DNA from: Campylobacteraceae bacterium
GTDB taxonomy: Bacteria > Campylobacterota > Campylobacteria > Campylobacterales > Sulfurovaceae
Length of the DNA: 64,000 nt
NCBI GenBank assembly: GCA_027065385.1
Contig: JAMOOP010000108.1
Location: forward strand, 1 to 64,000
Direction of reading: 5' to 3'
A program made the translations under genes and the position numbers. Of the stretch, positions 48,523 through 60,400 are shown in pieces. Every line of letters starts with the position of its first letter. The stretch's first letter is position 1. The notes beneath the pieces were generated by a model, which ran no database searches, had not been told where the DNA came from, and saw only the letters and a list, made by a program, of their open reading frames with translations.

Positions 48523-48951
48523 ATGAAAAAATCCATATTCAAACAAGCTATTTCCAAGATATTCTACACTCTATTGATTGTTTTATTATTAAATATAATA
48601 ATCTCTAAGAATTTAATATGTTTAAATGCAAAAGATATAGTATCAGAAACAAAAAAAATAGAAGCTAATTATAAAGAAGAAATAAGTTTTTCAAGAAAAA
48701 CTTGGATTAAATTCCCTGATTTTGATTTAATATTTCTTGGAACAGGTGTATATACAGGAGGTGGTAGATATATTCCTATTACTTTTTATTATTTTAGATT
48801 AGTAAATGGAAATAAAGATACCATTATCTATTGGTCAAGTGGAACAGGTGATATTGCTCCAATTCCTTTTGAATTTAATGGTAATGATTTTTTAATTGAA
48901 ATTAAACAAAGATATAAATTATATATATCTAGGAGAAATAAACTAAAATAA
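48523..48951 (+). CDS. Hypothetical protein with N-terminal membrane segment
   Basis: I do not recognise this 142-residue protein. A hydrophobic segment (about residues 14-33) is followed by a soluble, beta-looking domain with GTGVYTGGGRYIPITFYYF (about 73-91). It stands alone, divergent from the nir-type operon. No useful motif, and the start has no clear ribosome site. Confidence 0.4.
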   Translation: MKKSIFKQAISKIFYTLLIVLLLNIIISKNLICLNAKDIVSETKKIEANYKEEISFSRKTWIKFPDFDLIFLGTGVYTGGGRYIPITFYYFRLVNGNKDTIIYWSSGTGDIAPIPFEFNGNDFLIEIKQRYKLYISRRNKLK

Positions 48952-49117
48952 GAAGTTTTTTTAACAATTCAAATTCATAAAATATAAATTTATAGTATGC
49001 CTTTATAGAAAATTAAACTCCAAAGCAGTATAATCCCAAGATTTTGAAAAATATTATTAAACTTTAAGGTTTAGTAATGTAATATGGGAAAAGTTAATTA
49101 GGACTAAGTTTGTCTGA

Positions 49118-50329
<1,212 letters not shown>

Positions 50330-50360
50330 AAATAAAAAATTTTAATATAAAGGAAACAGT

Positions 50361-51332
50361 ATGGGAATGGATAGTTTAATTGGTGGTACTATATGGGACG
50401 AGTATAGCCAAAAAGTAACAAATTTAATGAATAACCCTCAAAATATGGGTGAAATAACACAAGAACAAGCTGATGCAATGGGTGCTAAACTTATTGTTGC
50501 AGATTTTGGAGCAGAGAGTTGTGGAGATGCAGTTAGATTATACTGGGCAGTTGACCCAAAAACAGATGTTATTTTAGAGTCAAAATTTAAAAGTTTTGGT
50601 TGTGGAACTGCTATAGCATCATCTGATACAATGGCTAGTTTATGTAAAGGAAAAACAGTTGATGAGGCTGTAAAAATTACAAATATTGATGTTGAACATG
50701 CAATGAGAGATAATCCAGATACTCCTGCTGTTCCTCCTCAAAAGATGCATTGTAGCGTTATGGCTTATGATGTAATTAAAAAAGCAGCAGCTGAATATAA
50801 GGGTGTTGATATGGAGAGCTTTGAACAAGAGGTTATTGTTTGTGAGTGTGCAAGAGTATCTTTATCTACTCTTAGAGAGGTAATTAGATTAAATGATTTA
50901 ACTACTATTGAGCAAATTACAGACTATACAAAAGCTGGGGCTTTCTGTAAATCTTGTATTAGACCTGGAGGTCATGAAGCAAAAGATATATATTTAGTTG
51001 ATTTACTTGAAGAGTATGAAAAAGAGAAAATAAGTAAAAATACTAATACAATGGCAGGTGGTGGAGCTGTTGCTTTTGCTGATATGACAGTTGTTCAAAA
51101 ACTAAAAGCTGTTGATAGAGTAATTGATGATAATATTCGTCAAATGCTTATTATGGACGGTGGTGATATGGAGATTTTAGATATTAAAGAGAATGGTCAA
51201 CATATCGATATTTATATTAGATATTTAGGTGCTTGTAGTGGTTGTGCTAGTTCTTCTACCGGAACACTTTTTGCTATTGAGAATATTCTTAGAGAAAAAC
51301 TAGATGAGAATATTCGAGTTCTTCCTATATAA
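50361..51332 (+). CDS. nifU: Iron-sulfur cluster scaffold protein NifU
   Basis: The 323-residue scaffold has the three NifU domains in order: IscU-like (about 10-140, with FGCGTAIASSD and HCSVMA), a central [2Fe-2S] BFD-type domain (CECARVSLSTLREVI ... CKSCIRPGGH, about 155-205) and a C-terminal NifU domain (GACSGCASS, about 290-300). It receives sulfur from NifS and passes clusters to target proteins. It is co-transcribed with nifS. An inverted repeat (51335-51355) follows the stop. Confidence 0.95.
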   Translation: MGMDSLIGGTIWDEYSQKVTNLMNNPQNMGEITQEQADAMGAKLIVADFGAESCGDAVRLYWAVDPKTDVILESKFKSFGCGTAIASSDTMASLCKGKTVDEAVKITNIDVEHAMRDNPDTPAVPPQKMHCSVMAYDVIKKAAAEYKGVDMESFEQEVIVCECARVSLSTLREVIRLNDLTTIEQITDYTKAGAFCKSCIRPGGHEAKDIYLVDLLEEYEKEKISKNTNTMAGGGAVAFADMTVVQKLKAVDRVIDDNIRQMLIMDGGDMEILDIKENGQHIDIYIRYLGACSGCASSSTGTLFAIENILREKLDENIRVLPI

Positions 51333-51334
51333 AT

Positions 51335-51355
51335 AGATACCCATAAAGGGTATCT
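51335..51355 (+). terminator. Weak hairpin after nifU
   Basis: AGATACCC, a 5-base loop, GGGTATCT. There is no T run, so it is a possible rather than a clear terminator. Confidence 0.4.
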
Positions 51356-51429
51356 CTACTTAATAATTACTTTCTATAACAATATAATTTTAACTTTTTA
51401 GTGCTATAATTCAAACTAAAGGTAGTTTT

Positions 51430-51891
51430 ATGAAATTTTCTTCTCTATTCTTAATACTCTTAGCTTTCTTTATAAGTGGGTGTAGTTCAATTCAAATTAA
51501 AAATAAAAAAGATTATGCTACTTACCTTAGTCCTAAATATATTAGGAGATTGGATTTTAAAGGGCATAATTTAGTTGCTACAAATATTGATAATCAATGG
51601 TATTTTGTAAGAAAAGATGGTAAAGCTATGCCTGTTATAAGTGATGATAAAGGAAAACCTGATAAGTTTAAAGAGGGTTTAGCTAGAACAAAAATCAATG
51701 GTAAAATAGGATTTTTTAATCGAGACCTAGATATGGTAATAGAGCCTTTTTATGATTTTGCTTTTCCCTTTCATAAAGGTATTTCTGATATTTGTGTAGG
51801 TTGTAAAGAGATTAAAGATAAAGGTATTAAAATGTTAGATGGTGGAGAGTGGAAAAGAATTAATAGGTCAGGTCTTATTATAGAAGAGTAA
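51430..51891 (+). CDS. Lipoprotein with WG-repeat-like segment
   Basis: The 153-residue protein has a lipoprotein signal (FFISGCSS, Cys near 18) and contains one recognisable WG-type unit (GKIGFFNRDLDMVIEPFYDFAFPFHKG, about 95-120). WG repeats occur in surface proteins of unknown function. It is followed 15 bp later by another lipoprotein gene and may be co-expressed. Confidence 0.6.
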   Translation: MKFSSLFLILLAFFISGCSSIQIKNKKDYATYLSPKYIRRLDFKGHNLVATNIDNQWYFVRKDGKAMPVISDDKGKPDKFKEGLARTKINGKIGFFNRDLDMVIEPFYDFAFPFHKGISDICVGCKEIKDKGIKMLDGGEWKRINRSGLIIEE

Positions 51892-51906
51892 AATAGAGGA
51901 GTAGTT

Positions 51907-52950
51907 ATGTTTTTAAAATCAATTACGGTTATTGGTACGGTATTAATTTTTGTAGGTTGTGGTGGAGATACTCCTAAAATAGAAAGTAGTAATAGTGTAG
52001 TTAACACTCCAACACCAAAACCAACAATAGATACGACAGAGTTAAATAGCGAATTAACACAAACTCAACAAAATATTATACAAGAGCATAATAAAAAAAG
52101 AGAAATATATTTTACAGATGCACCTTTAACTTATAGTTTAAAATTAGAAAATGAGGCACAAATTTATGCTAATATTTTAGCTAATAGTGGAGAATTTGAA
52201 CACGATACTGAAAATAATCATAAAAAAAATTATGGTGAAAATCTTTACGCTTCAAGTAAAAATAGACCTTTAACAATATATGATGCAATGCCTAACTGGT
52301 TTGAAAAAGAAGAACCACACTATCATTATGAAGATGGAAGTTGTGATATTGGATTTCAGTGTGGACACTATACACAAGTTATTTGGCAAAATACAAAAGA
52401 GGTAGGTTGTGCTACTGCTAAATATAAAAGAGGTAACTTTAAAAATGGTTATGTTTATGTGTGTAAATATTATAAAGCAGGAAATATATATTTTAATCAA
52501 GAAGCACAAAAACCCTACTGTTTTTATGATACAAGTGATATTTATCTAAATAATACTCCATCAAATCTATCTCTTGCTGGTAAAAAATTCTCTATAGAAC
52601 TTATAGTTGAAGATAGGGTAAATTGTACTAGAGATAATATTGATAACTCTGTTATTGAATTTAGTTCAGATTTAAAATCAGCTACTATTCCAGATTTTCA
52701 AATCTTTAATAATGGAAAGTATGCTAATAGTTTAGAGTTTGATAATATATCCATAGATAATAATATAATTACTCTTATAGGTATAAATAAAAATATATCT
52801 GATAGTGAATATAAAGATAAAATTATTTATATGAAAATTGAGATATTAGGTGAGAGTGAAGATTACTATTCTGCCAATATTGAGTGGAATGGATTAGATA
52901 GAGATTTACCTGAATATTCAAGAACTATGAAAGCTAAACTTTATAAATAG
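51907..52950 (+). CDS. CAP/SCP-domain lipoprotein
   Basis: The 347-residue protein has a lipobox (FVGCGGD, Cys near 18). The CAP domain spans about 55-205: IIQEHNKKREIYF, LENEAQIYANILANSGEFEHD, NYGENLYASS, HYTQVIWQNTKEVGCATAKY and YVYVCKYYKAGN; the His of EHD and the GHYTQ motif of the CAP cavity are present. The remaining C-terminal ~140 residues are a beta-rich region I do not recognise. CAP proteins can bind lipids or act as proteases; the role here is unknown. Confidence 0.8.
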   Translation: MFLKSITVIGTVLIFVGCGGDTPKIESSNSVVNTPTPKPTIDTTELNSELTQTQQNIIQEHNKKREIYFTDAPLTYSLKLENEAQIYANILANSGEFEHDTENNHKKNYGENLYASSKNRPLTIYDAMPNWFEKEEPHYHYEDGSCDIGFQCGHYTQVIWQNTKEVGCATAKYKRGNFKNGYVYVCKYYKAGNIYFNQEAQKPYCFYDTSDIYLNNTPSNLSLAGKKFSIELIVEDRVNCTRDNIDNSVIEFSSDLKSATIPDFQIFNNGKYANSLEFDNISIDNNIITLIGINKNISDSEYKDKIIYMKIEILGESEDYYSANIEWNGLDRDLPEYSRTMKAKLYK

Positions 52951-53015
52951 ACTTCTCAACTTTTACACAAAAAATAGATATTCTACAGAAAATAAAAAAG
53001 AAAAGGAAATATATT

Positions 53016-53393
53016 ATGAACCATATTTTTATTATTGCAACACCACTTATTTTAACTATACTATATCTTATAACAGAGAATTTATTAATTATAACTATAA
53101 TTTTTAGTACAATTTTTCTATTAGGTTCAATGTATATATATAAAAATTTTGATAGAAAAGAGAGTTTAAATATTATTAAAGATAAAAACAGAATATATTT
53201 TAATCTAAGTGATGATGAGCTATTTTCAGTTAAAATATCTAAAGATGAATTACTATCAGATGTTTTAGTAGATGCCCTATTAAGAGAGTTGGCAACTATA
53301 GAAGAGATGGTAGATAGAATAGATTTTATAAACTTTAGAGATGATAAACTCCACAAAAGGTTAAATGAGATTATTCAACAAAATATAGACTAG
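53016..53393 (+). CDS. Small two-helix membrane protein, unknown
   Basis: The 125-residue protein has two adjacent hydrophobic helices (about 4-21 and 24-43) and a soluble acidic domain of about 75 residues, probably alpha-helical (KDELLSDVLVDALLRELATIEEMVDRIDF). I do not recognise it. AAAGGA precedes the start. Confidence 0.45.
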   Translation: MNHIFIIATPLILTILYLITENLLIITIIFSTIFLLGSMYIYKNFDRKESLNIIKDKNRIYFNLSDDELFSVKISKDELLSDVLVDALLRELATIEEMVDRIDFINFRDDKLHKRLNEIIQQNID

Positions 53394-53458
53394 CGTTTTT
53401 AATATCATTTTAGATAAAATTCTCATTAACTTATTTGATTAGTGGGAAATATAAACGA

Positions 53459-54091
53459 ATGACATTAGAAATACAACGAATAGAGATGGTAAAAAAAATT
53501 GAAAATAAATTTAAACTCTATCCCTATATAAAAAAAGCATTTTTAGAGGTCAATCGAAAATCTTATGTACCAATAGGTTTTGGACATATAGCTTATGAGT
53601 TAGATGCCCTACCTATACAACAAAATCAATGGATTTCCTCCCCACTAACTGTAGCTAAAATGACACAATATCTTGAAATAAAAGGTGTTGACTCTATTTT
53701 AGAGATAGGGTGTGGAAGTGGTTACCAAGCTGCCATTCTTTCAAAACTATGCAGAAGAGTATTTACAATAGAGAGAATAGACTCTTTACTAAAAGAGGCA
53801 AAAGATAGATTTAGAAAAGATAAAATAAATAATATCTTTACCCGTTTTGATGATGGGCAAAGAGGTTGGAAAGAGTTTGCTCCTTTTGAGAGAATACTGT
53901 TTTCTGCAACTGCTAAAAAAATTCCTAAAGCTATATTTGAACAGTTAGCAGAGGGAGGTATTTTATTAGCTCCTATTGAAAAAAATAATAGTCAAATTAT
54001 TACAAAATTTAGAAAAGTAAATGGTAAAATTACATCATCTGTTATAGAACCTTGTCTTTTTGTTCCAATTTTAGATGGAAGAATAAAATAG
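53459..54091 (+). CDS. pcm: Protein-L-isoaspartate O-methyltransferase
   Basis: Pcm methylates isoaspartyl residues in damaged proteins, starting their repair. The 210-residue protein (ATG at 53459 chosen over a TTG at 53435) has VNRKSYVPIGFGHIAYELDALPIQ, the substrate loop QWISSPLTVAKM and the SAM-binding ILEIGCGSGYQAAILSKL, with RILFSATAKKIPKAIFEQL. Classical Pcm has an invariant S/T-x-x-x-P near the active site, matched by SSPLTV here. Confidence 0.9.
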   Translation: MTLEIQRIEMVKKIENKFKLYPYIKKAFLEVNRKSYVPIGFGHIAYELDALPIQQNQWISSPLTVAKMTQYLEIKGVDSILEIGCGSGYQAAILSKLCRRVFTIERIDSLLKEAKDRFRKDKINNIFTRFDDGQRGWKEFAPFERILFSATAKKIPKAIFEQLAEGGILLAPIEKNNSQIITKFRKVNGKITSSVIEPCLFVPILDGRIK

Positions 54092-54222
54092 AACACTTAA
54101 CTTAATGTAACAAAATAGAAAATCAAAATAGAAAAAATATAAAAAAGTATCACATTTAAACTTTATATTAAGAACTTTTAATTATTATTACAAAATTTTA
54201 TTTTAAATTGTTAGGTGGTTTA

Positions 54223-54891
54223 ATGGATTTATTAAAAAAGGTACTCTCTTTTATTGTTATTTTACAGCTATTAATGGTTCTTACCATATTAACTAAACGC
54301 TCATTGAATAAGGTTGATGATATTACAGACTCTTATAATCTGTTTATGATTAAACAAGAGTTATATCAAAAAGATATAACTCTTGCAAAAATTATTTCAG
54401 ATAAAGAGATGATTAAAAGAGTTGTAGCTTCATTTGACTATAAAAAGTATCAACAGAGTAGATACTTACCTCTTGCTTGGCTTATTAAAGATAATCCTGT
54501 AATTACGAAAAATATAGAAGATAAAGCAAAAAAACTTTTAGGTAAACCTTATGTTTGGGGAGCAACAGGACCTGAATGTTTTGACTGTTCAGGATTTACT
54601 CAAAAAGTCTATAGAACAGTAGGGATTAATCTACCAAGAGTATCAAGAAGTCAAGCTAAAGTTGGAAAACTTGTTAGATTTAATGAACTTAAAAGAGGTG
54701 ATATGGTCTTTTTTGATACAAGTAGAAAAAGAGTTGGAAAGGTAAATCATGTGGGTATCTATCTTGAAGATGGGAAATTTATACATGCAAGTTCTGGAAA
54801 ACATAAAGTTGTAATTACTAGCTTTGATAAAAAACGATTTTATAAAAACCGTTTTCTTTGGGGACGAAGAATTATAGATAGTAATATCTAA
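54223..54891 (+). CDS. NlpC/P60-family cell-wall endopeptidase
   Basis: From the chosen ATG at 54223 (GGTGG upstream) the protein has 222 residues, a membrane segment at about 7-22 and a C-terminal NlpC/P60 domain: GKPYVWGATGPECFDCSGF, with catalytic C122, H176 in VNHVGIY and H188 in FIHASSG. These enzymes cut D-Glu-mDAP bonds in peptidoglycan. The N-terminal ~100 residues are a charged domain I do not recognise. It ends 3 bp from convergent gltX. Confidence 0.88.
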   Translation: MDLLKKVLSFIVILQLLMVLTILTKRSLNKVDDITDSYNLFMIKQELYQKDITLAKIISDKEMIKRVVASFDYKKYQQSRYLPLAWLIKDNPVITKNIEDKAKKLLGKPYVWGATGPECFDCSGFTQKVYRTVGINLPRVSRSQAKVGKLVRFNELKRGDMVFFDTSRKRVGKVNHVGIYLEDGKFIHASSGKHKVVITSFDKKRFYKNRFLWGRRIIDSNI

Positions 54892-54894
54892 AAA

Positions 54895-56280
54895 TTAGAT
54901 ATTATCTATAGCTCTATTAATTCTATTAATAGTCTCATCAACTCCTAAAATAGCCATAATCTCATCTAATCCAGAACCAGTCATTGCTCCAAGTAGGCTA
55001 ACTCTTAGTGGTTGCCCTATTTTTCCAAATCCTATGCCATTATCTGCTACAAATTTTTCTATAACAGCATGGTACTCTGGTGGAGTGTGTAGAGGTTTAT
55101 CCCAACTCTTTAACATATTAGCGAAATTAGCTAAAATAGTTTTAGCTTCACCTTTAAATGCTTTTTTTGATGCTTTTGGATTATACTCTGTTGGTGCTAT
55201 TAATATAAGATTTATCTGATTTGCTAACTCTACTAAAGTTTTACCTCTCTCTTTTGTTGCATCTAAAACTAACTCTAGTTTATCATGCTCTTCTATATCT
55301 ACACCATAATCTTTAAGCAAAGATGCTAGTTTACTATTTGACATATTTTTAATATAGTGTGCATTTAGCCATAAAAGTTTATCTAAATTATAGTTTGATG
55401 AACTTCTGTTTATATCTTTTGGGTCAAATAGCTCTATCATCTCATCTACACTAAATATCTCTTGGTCTCCATGACTCCAACCAAGTCTTACTAAAAAGTT
55501 AAGTAGTGCTTCTGGAAGATAACCTAAAGCTTTATACTCCATAACATCAGTTGCACCATCTCTTTTTGATAGCTTTTTACCCTGTTCATTATTTATCATT
55601 GCTACATGATAGAAGTTTGGTATATTAAAACCTAACGCATTATATACTACTATCTGTTTAGGTGTATTATATAGATGGTCATCTCCTCTAATTACATCTG
55701 TAAGTCCCATTAAAGCATCGTCTATTGCTACAACAAAATTATATGTTGGAACTCCTCCAGCTCTTGCTATAATAAAATCATCAACCTCTGTAGCAGATAT
55801 ACAGATTTCACCTTTTATTCCATCATTAAAAATAATATCTCCACTAAGAGGTGCTTTTATACGAATAACAGGCTCAACTCCCTCTGGTGGAATTCCCTTA
55901 AAGTCTCTATATCTCCCGTCATATCTAGTTCTCTCACCCTTTGCCATCTGCTCTTCTCTTAGAGAGGCTAACTCCTCTTTACTCATATAGCACTTATATG
56001 CTTTTCCCTCATCTAAAAGTTGGTCTATATACTTTTTATAAATATCAAATCTTTTAGATTGATAGATAGCCTCTCCATCATACTCTAGACCTACCCAATT
56101 AAAGGCTTGTAAAATAGCCTTTTGGGCTTCGGTTGAATTTCTTGATAGGTCTGTATCTTCAATTCTAAGTAGAAATTTACCACTATTTTTTCTAGCCCAA
56201 AGCCATGAAAAAAGAGCTGTTCTTAATCCTCCAATATGTAAATATCCTGTTGGAGATGGTGCAAAACGAGTTATTGTCAT
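54895..56280 (-). CDS. gltX: Glutamate--tRNA ligase
   Basis: GltX charges tRNA with glutamate. The 461-residue protein has the class I motifs RFAPSPTGYLHIGGLRTALFS (HIGH-type, near residue 5-25) and KKLSKRDGA (KMSKS-type). Campylobacterota usually have two GltX copies, one charging tRNA-Glu and one mischarging tRNA-Gln; which this is cannot be decided here. Confidence 0.95.
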   Translation of the reverse strand: MTITRFAPSPTGYLHIGGLRTALFSWLWARKNSGKFLLRIEDTDLSRNSTEAQKAILQAFNWVGLEYDGEAIYQSKRFDIYKKYIDQLLDEGKAYKCYMSKEELASLREEQMAKGERTRYDGRYRDFKGIPPEGVEPVIRIKAPLSGDIIFNDGIKGEICISATEVDDFIIARAGGVPTYNFVVAIDDALMGLTDVIRGDDHLYNTPKQIVVYNALGFNIPNFYHVAMINNEQGKKLSKRDGATDVMEYKALGYLPEALLNFLVRLGWSHGDQEIFSVDEMIELFDPKDINRSSSNYNLDKLLWLNAHYIKNMSNSKLASLLKDYGVDIEEHDKLELVLDATKERGKTLVELANQINLILIAPTEYNPKASKKAFKGEAKTILANFANMLKSWDKPLHTPPEYHAVIEKFVADNGIGFGKIGQPLRVSLLGAMTGSGLDEIMAILGVDETINRINRAIDNI

Positions 56281-56399
56281 TGTTTAACCTTATTTAAAAT
56301 TATCAAAAATTATAGCCTAAGAGCTATTAATTTTTCGTTTATTATCCCTCTTATAGCATACTTAATGTAAAATCATAGAAATATAATAAAAGCGATAAT

Positions 56400-57338
56400 A
56401 TGATAATTTTAGGTGATAGATACTCTTTTACTAAAATAGAAGAAGAAAGATTAGCAAAACAGTTTGATAATATAACTCATATTAGTTATAAAGATATGTC
56501 TGTATCTAACTCTATTGAGAGATTAGATAATATATTATATAAAAACAGAACAACTGTTATTGTCTTAAATACAAAAGCTATTTTACCATCTAAATTATTA
56601 ACATATTTAACTAAACTAGAACTTAGAGGTATTGAGTATATTACTATTGAAGAGTTTTTAGAGAAATATCTACATAAATGTTTAATTAGTGAAGATAGAG
56701 GAGATATATCTTCATTAAATAATATTAGCACATATACCACTTGGCAATATATACAAAAAAGAGTTATTGATTATATTAGTATCTTTTTACTACTTATTCC
56801 TACACTTATTGCTATGGTTTACTCTAAATATAGAATTAATAAAGAGTCAGCAGGACCTCTTTTTTTTAGGCAGCTTAGAGTTGGAAAAGATGAAAAAGAG
56901 TTTGAGTGTATAAAACTTCGCTCTATGTGTATAGATGCAGAAAAAAATGGAGCTAAATTTGCTTGTGATAATGACCCAAGAACATTTCCATGGGGTAAAA
57001 CAATTAGACATAAAAAAATAGATGAACTTATACAAATATGGAATGTAGCTAAAGGTGAAATGCACTTTGTAGGACCTAGACCAGAGAGAAAAATATGGAC
57101 AAAAGAGTTTGAAAAAAGTATTCCATTTTATAAACAGAGACATGTAGTAGCCCCAGGTATTACGGGTTTAGCACAAATAAAATATCAATATGGTTCAGGT
57201 AAATTAGATGCACAACAGAAACTTATGTATGATTTATATTATATAAAAAATTGGTCTATTCTATTAGAGTTAGAAATTATATATAAAACAGCACTATTTG
57301 TATTAACTAAAAAGAGAGAAAATCTATCCAATTTCTAA
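56400..57338 (+). CDS. Undecaprenyl-phosphate sugar phosphotransferase
   Basis: The 312-residue protein belongs to the bacterial sugar transferase family (WcaJ/PglC/WbaP type), which starts glycan assembly by moving a sugar-1-phosphate to undecaprenyl phosphate. A novel-looking ~115-residue N-terminus precedes one membrane helix (about 124-142, ISIFLLLIPTLIAMVY) and the conserved core: GPLFFRQLRVGKDEKEFECIKLRSM, DELIQIWNVAKGEMHFVGPRPE, PGITGLAQIKYQYGSG. It likely initiates an O-antigen or capsule repeat. It precedes a giant secreted-protein gene. Confidence 0.88.
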   Translation: MIILGDRYSFTKIEEERLAKQFDNITHISYKDMSVSNSIERLDNILYKNRTTVIVLNTKAILPSKLLTYLTKLELRGIEYITIEEFLEKYLHKCLISEDRGDISSLNNISTYTTWQYIQKRVIDYISIFLLLIPTLIAMVYSKYRINKESAGPLFFRQLRVGKDEKEFECIKLRSMCIDAEKNGAKFACDNDPRTFPWGKTIRHKKIDELIQIWNVAKGEMHFVGPRPERKIWTKEFEKSIPFYKQRHVVAPGITGLAQIKYQYGSGKLDAQQKLMYDLYYIKNWSILLELEIIYKTALFVLTKKRENLSNF

Positions 57339-57474
57339 TTTTAAATTAAAATAACAGTTTTAAACTTAAATAAATATTAACTTTTTTACATACATTAATA
57401 TATATTTTAAAGGTTATATAAAGAAACTTATCTTATTATAGTATAAATTTTATATTATAATAAAGGTATGAAAT

Positions 57475-60400
57475 ATGTTTTTAATAAGAATTTTAATAAT
57501 TATATCTATATTTTTTTCATTCAGTTTTTCAAAAGGCGAGGTTTCAAGAATTTTTGCACATAAAGAGAGTGCAAATAATACAACATACAGTGTAAATGGA
57601 ACTAAATATAAATGGGGGAGAGGGGATAATCTTGTTATAGATGGATTTGAATATGCTGGACATAGATATAATTATGTAAGTAACTCCTCTATTATTAAGA
57701 TTAGACGAGTTGATAATAGTTATGCTACTGGTGAGCCTTGTGGTCTCTTTGCTGAAAGAAAAGGGAATAAAGGTAATTATACGCTAGAAACAGACTATCC
57801 ACAAACTAATGGCAGTTGTGATATGGCAAAAGTTATGGGGGGTAGAGTAATTAATATTGGAGCTTTAGACCTTTTTAAAAATGTATCTAATAATTGGGAT
57901 ACAGCTAAAAATATAGAGAGAGTTGATTTTATCTCTCCAAATGGGATTATAGCTCCTGCAAAAAGTAGTGATTTAACAAAAGCAGGTCATATTGTAACTG
58001 AAAAATCTGGAAACAATGAGTTACGAATTGCTCCTATATTATCTATTGATGCTAATAATAATCCTACATCTTATGGAAATCTTGTAAGAGTAATGCCTCA
58101 TAGTAGTAGCTCTAGTTATATTCGTTATAAAAACTGTAATATTGAACTTCCTGATGGTAACTCTACATATAGAAGAGCATTAGGCTTCTATAGAGACAAT
58201 AAAAAAAGTACTGAAGGACAACAAGGTAAAGTATGGCATCTTGGAAATTCAAATGAGCCAATGGGAATGGCTTTTGTATCTCTTAATGAGTTAGGAGTTA
58301 ATGCAGGGCAGAAATATTATGGATTTTCATATTTTGGGCGAGATGTTACCTCATCTATGGATTTAACAGATATAAATACTTTTCCCCATGATACAAGTGG
58401 AGATACAGCTGACCCTTATGGTGGTGTTGCTAGTTATTTTGTTGATGCAGAATTAGGATATGGGATATGTTATGGAATGATAGACGATGGTAGAAGTATC
58501 TATGAGATGGATTTATCTTCTAGTAGTATATTTAAAGAGATTAAAATTGATGCAAAATTTCTAGGAGAAGGTACAGCCTATAGAGCTACAAATCATAAAT
58601 TATATGCTTTTCAAACCTATACAAATAGTGGCTCAACTACAGAACATGGAGACTACTCAACTCTATATAGTATAGATTTTAATAGTAAAAATAGCCCAAT
58701 TAATGTATATAAAGAGAAAGAACATATACTAGATTATGAGGTTGAAGGAGCAGAGTTCTATTATGACCCTAATATAAAAAAAGAGATATTATATATTATA
58801 GCCTCAAATAATCAAAAGAAAAACCGATATTATCTTCATGCTTTTTATGCAGATAATTGGAATAATGAACTCGAAGGTTATCCTAAAACTATTGCTAAAT
58901 ATAAATTAGATAGTTTAGCTATAGACCCAAATACAGGAGAGGCTTATGGAATAGATGATGCAGGGAAACATACCGCACCAAAAGTATATAAACTTAATCT
59001 TAAAACAGGAGTAGCAACATTTATATTTAAAGCAAGAGATAATTTTGATGCAGAAGGACTTGCTTTTGCTATTGATGGTAAACTTTATACAGAAGATGAT
59101 GGGGGATATAGCAAACTACCTAGAAAAATATATCGAGTTGATTTAAAACAAAAAAGATTTATAGAGACTCGTAATCTAAGTGGAACAAGAGATATTGAAG
59201 GGCTTTCATGTAATGGTGTTCGTTCAGCACCAAAATTTACTATATCAGGATATATTTTTGATGATAACAATAGTAATGGAATAAAAGATGGTGTAGAGAG
59301 TGGATTAAACAAAGATAGTTTTATTAAAATATGTAGTAGTAATAATAAGTTTCTAAAGAGTGTAAAAGCAGATAATAATACAGGGAAATATATATTAAAT
59401 AATATAATTTTAGGAGAATATAAACTAATAGAAGATGCCTCTAATACTCATGATTGTAATACATCAAAAGATATTGATGGATATATATCAACTAGTCAAA
59501 ATATTATAGATATAAGTGTGAATACTAATATAAATAAAAATTTTGCTAATAGCAAAGATAGTATTAGCATACCTTTTACATGTTCTAATAATGCTTATAT
59601 ATTTAGTAGTAAAGCATTTAATGCCAAAACAGATGTTAATAGTTTTGATTTAAGTACAGGGGAAAAACTATCAAGTAAATATAATATTAATCGTTACAAT
59701 ATAAACGCTATTGGTTATAATGTTATAGATAATTATCTTTGGGGTTTTGATAGAGGAAGATACAAAGTAGTTAGAATTGATAGTAACTATACAAAAAGAT
59801 TTTATAATATAGATAAATTACCAACATTTGAACCAGCAGATGATACATCTCCTACATATCATGCAGGAGATGTATCATTAGATGGAATTTTATATCTGTT
59901 TACTATATCTAAAAAAGATACTCTATATCTTGTTGATGTTAATCACCTATCTATAAATTATCTAAAGACTCTACCCTCTATACATTTAGATAGTGAAGTA
60001 GATGTATCAGACTTTGCATTCTCCCCTATAGATAATATGATATATACTGTTGATTGGAATGAAAATCTTATTAAAATTGACCAAAATAGTGGTAAAGTTA
60101 CAAATTTAGGACATCTTGATGCAATACCAAGTTCAGGTAATGTTGCATCAATCTTTTTTGATAAAGATGGTAATCTATACGCACACCACTCTTATAAAGC
60201 TGATGTATATAAGATAGATATATCTAAAGTAAAAGCAGAATACTACTCTAATATAGGAACAACTTTGCATGGTGATGGTGCAAGATGTGCCAATGCTAAA
60301 ATATCTGAAATAAAACCAAAAATATCTATAAATAATGTTACTAAACTAGAAGGAGATAGTGGATTTACAGATTTTAATTTTACAATATCTTTAAATAAAC

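Noticed and set aside
48523..48951. Divergent use of the nir-type FNR box for the hypothetical gene
   Set aside because: A weak TAGATA could serve as -10 but the match is poor and the gene has no link to respiration.
54882..54904. AT-rich hairpin across the stop codons of the NlpC/P60 gene and gltX
   Set aside because: The arms are only A/T-rich 9-mers with no T tract; in AT-rich DNA this is likely chance.
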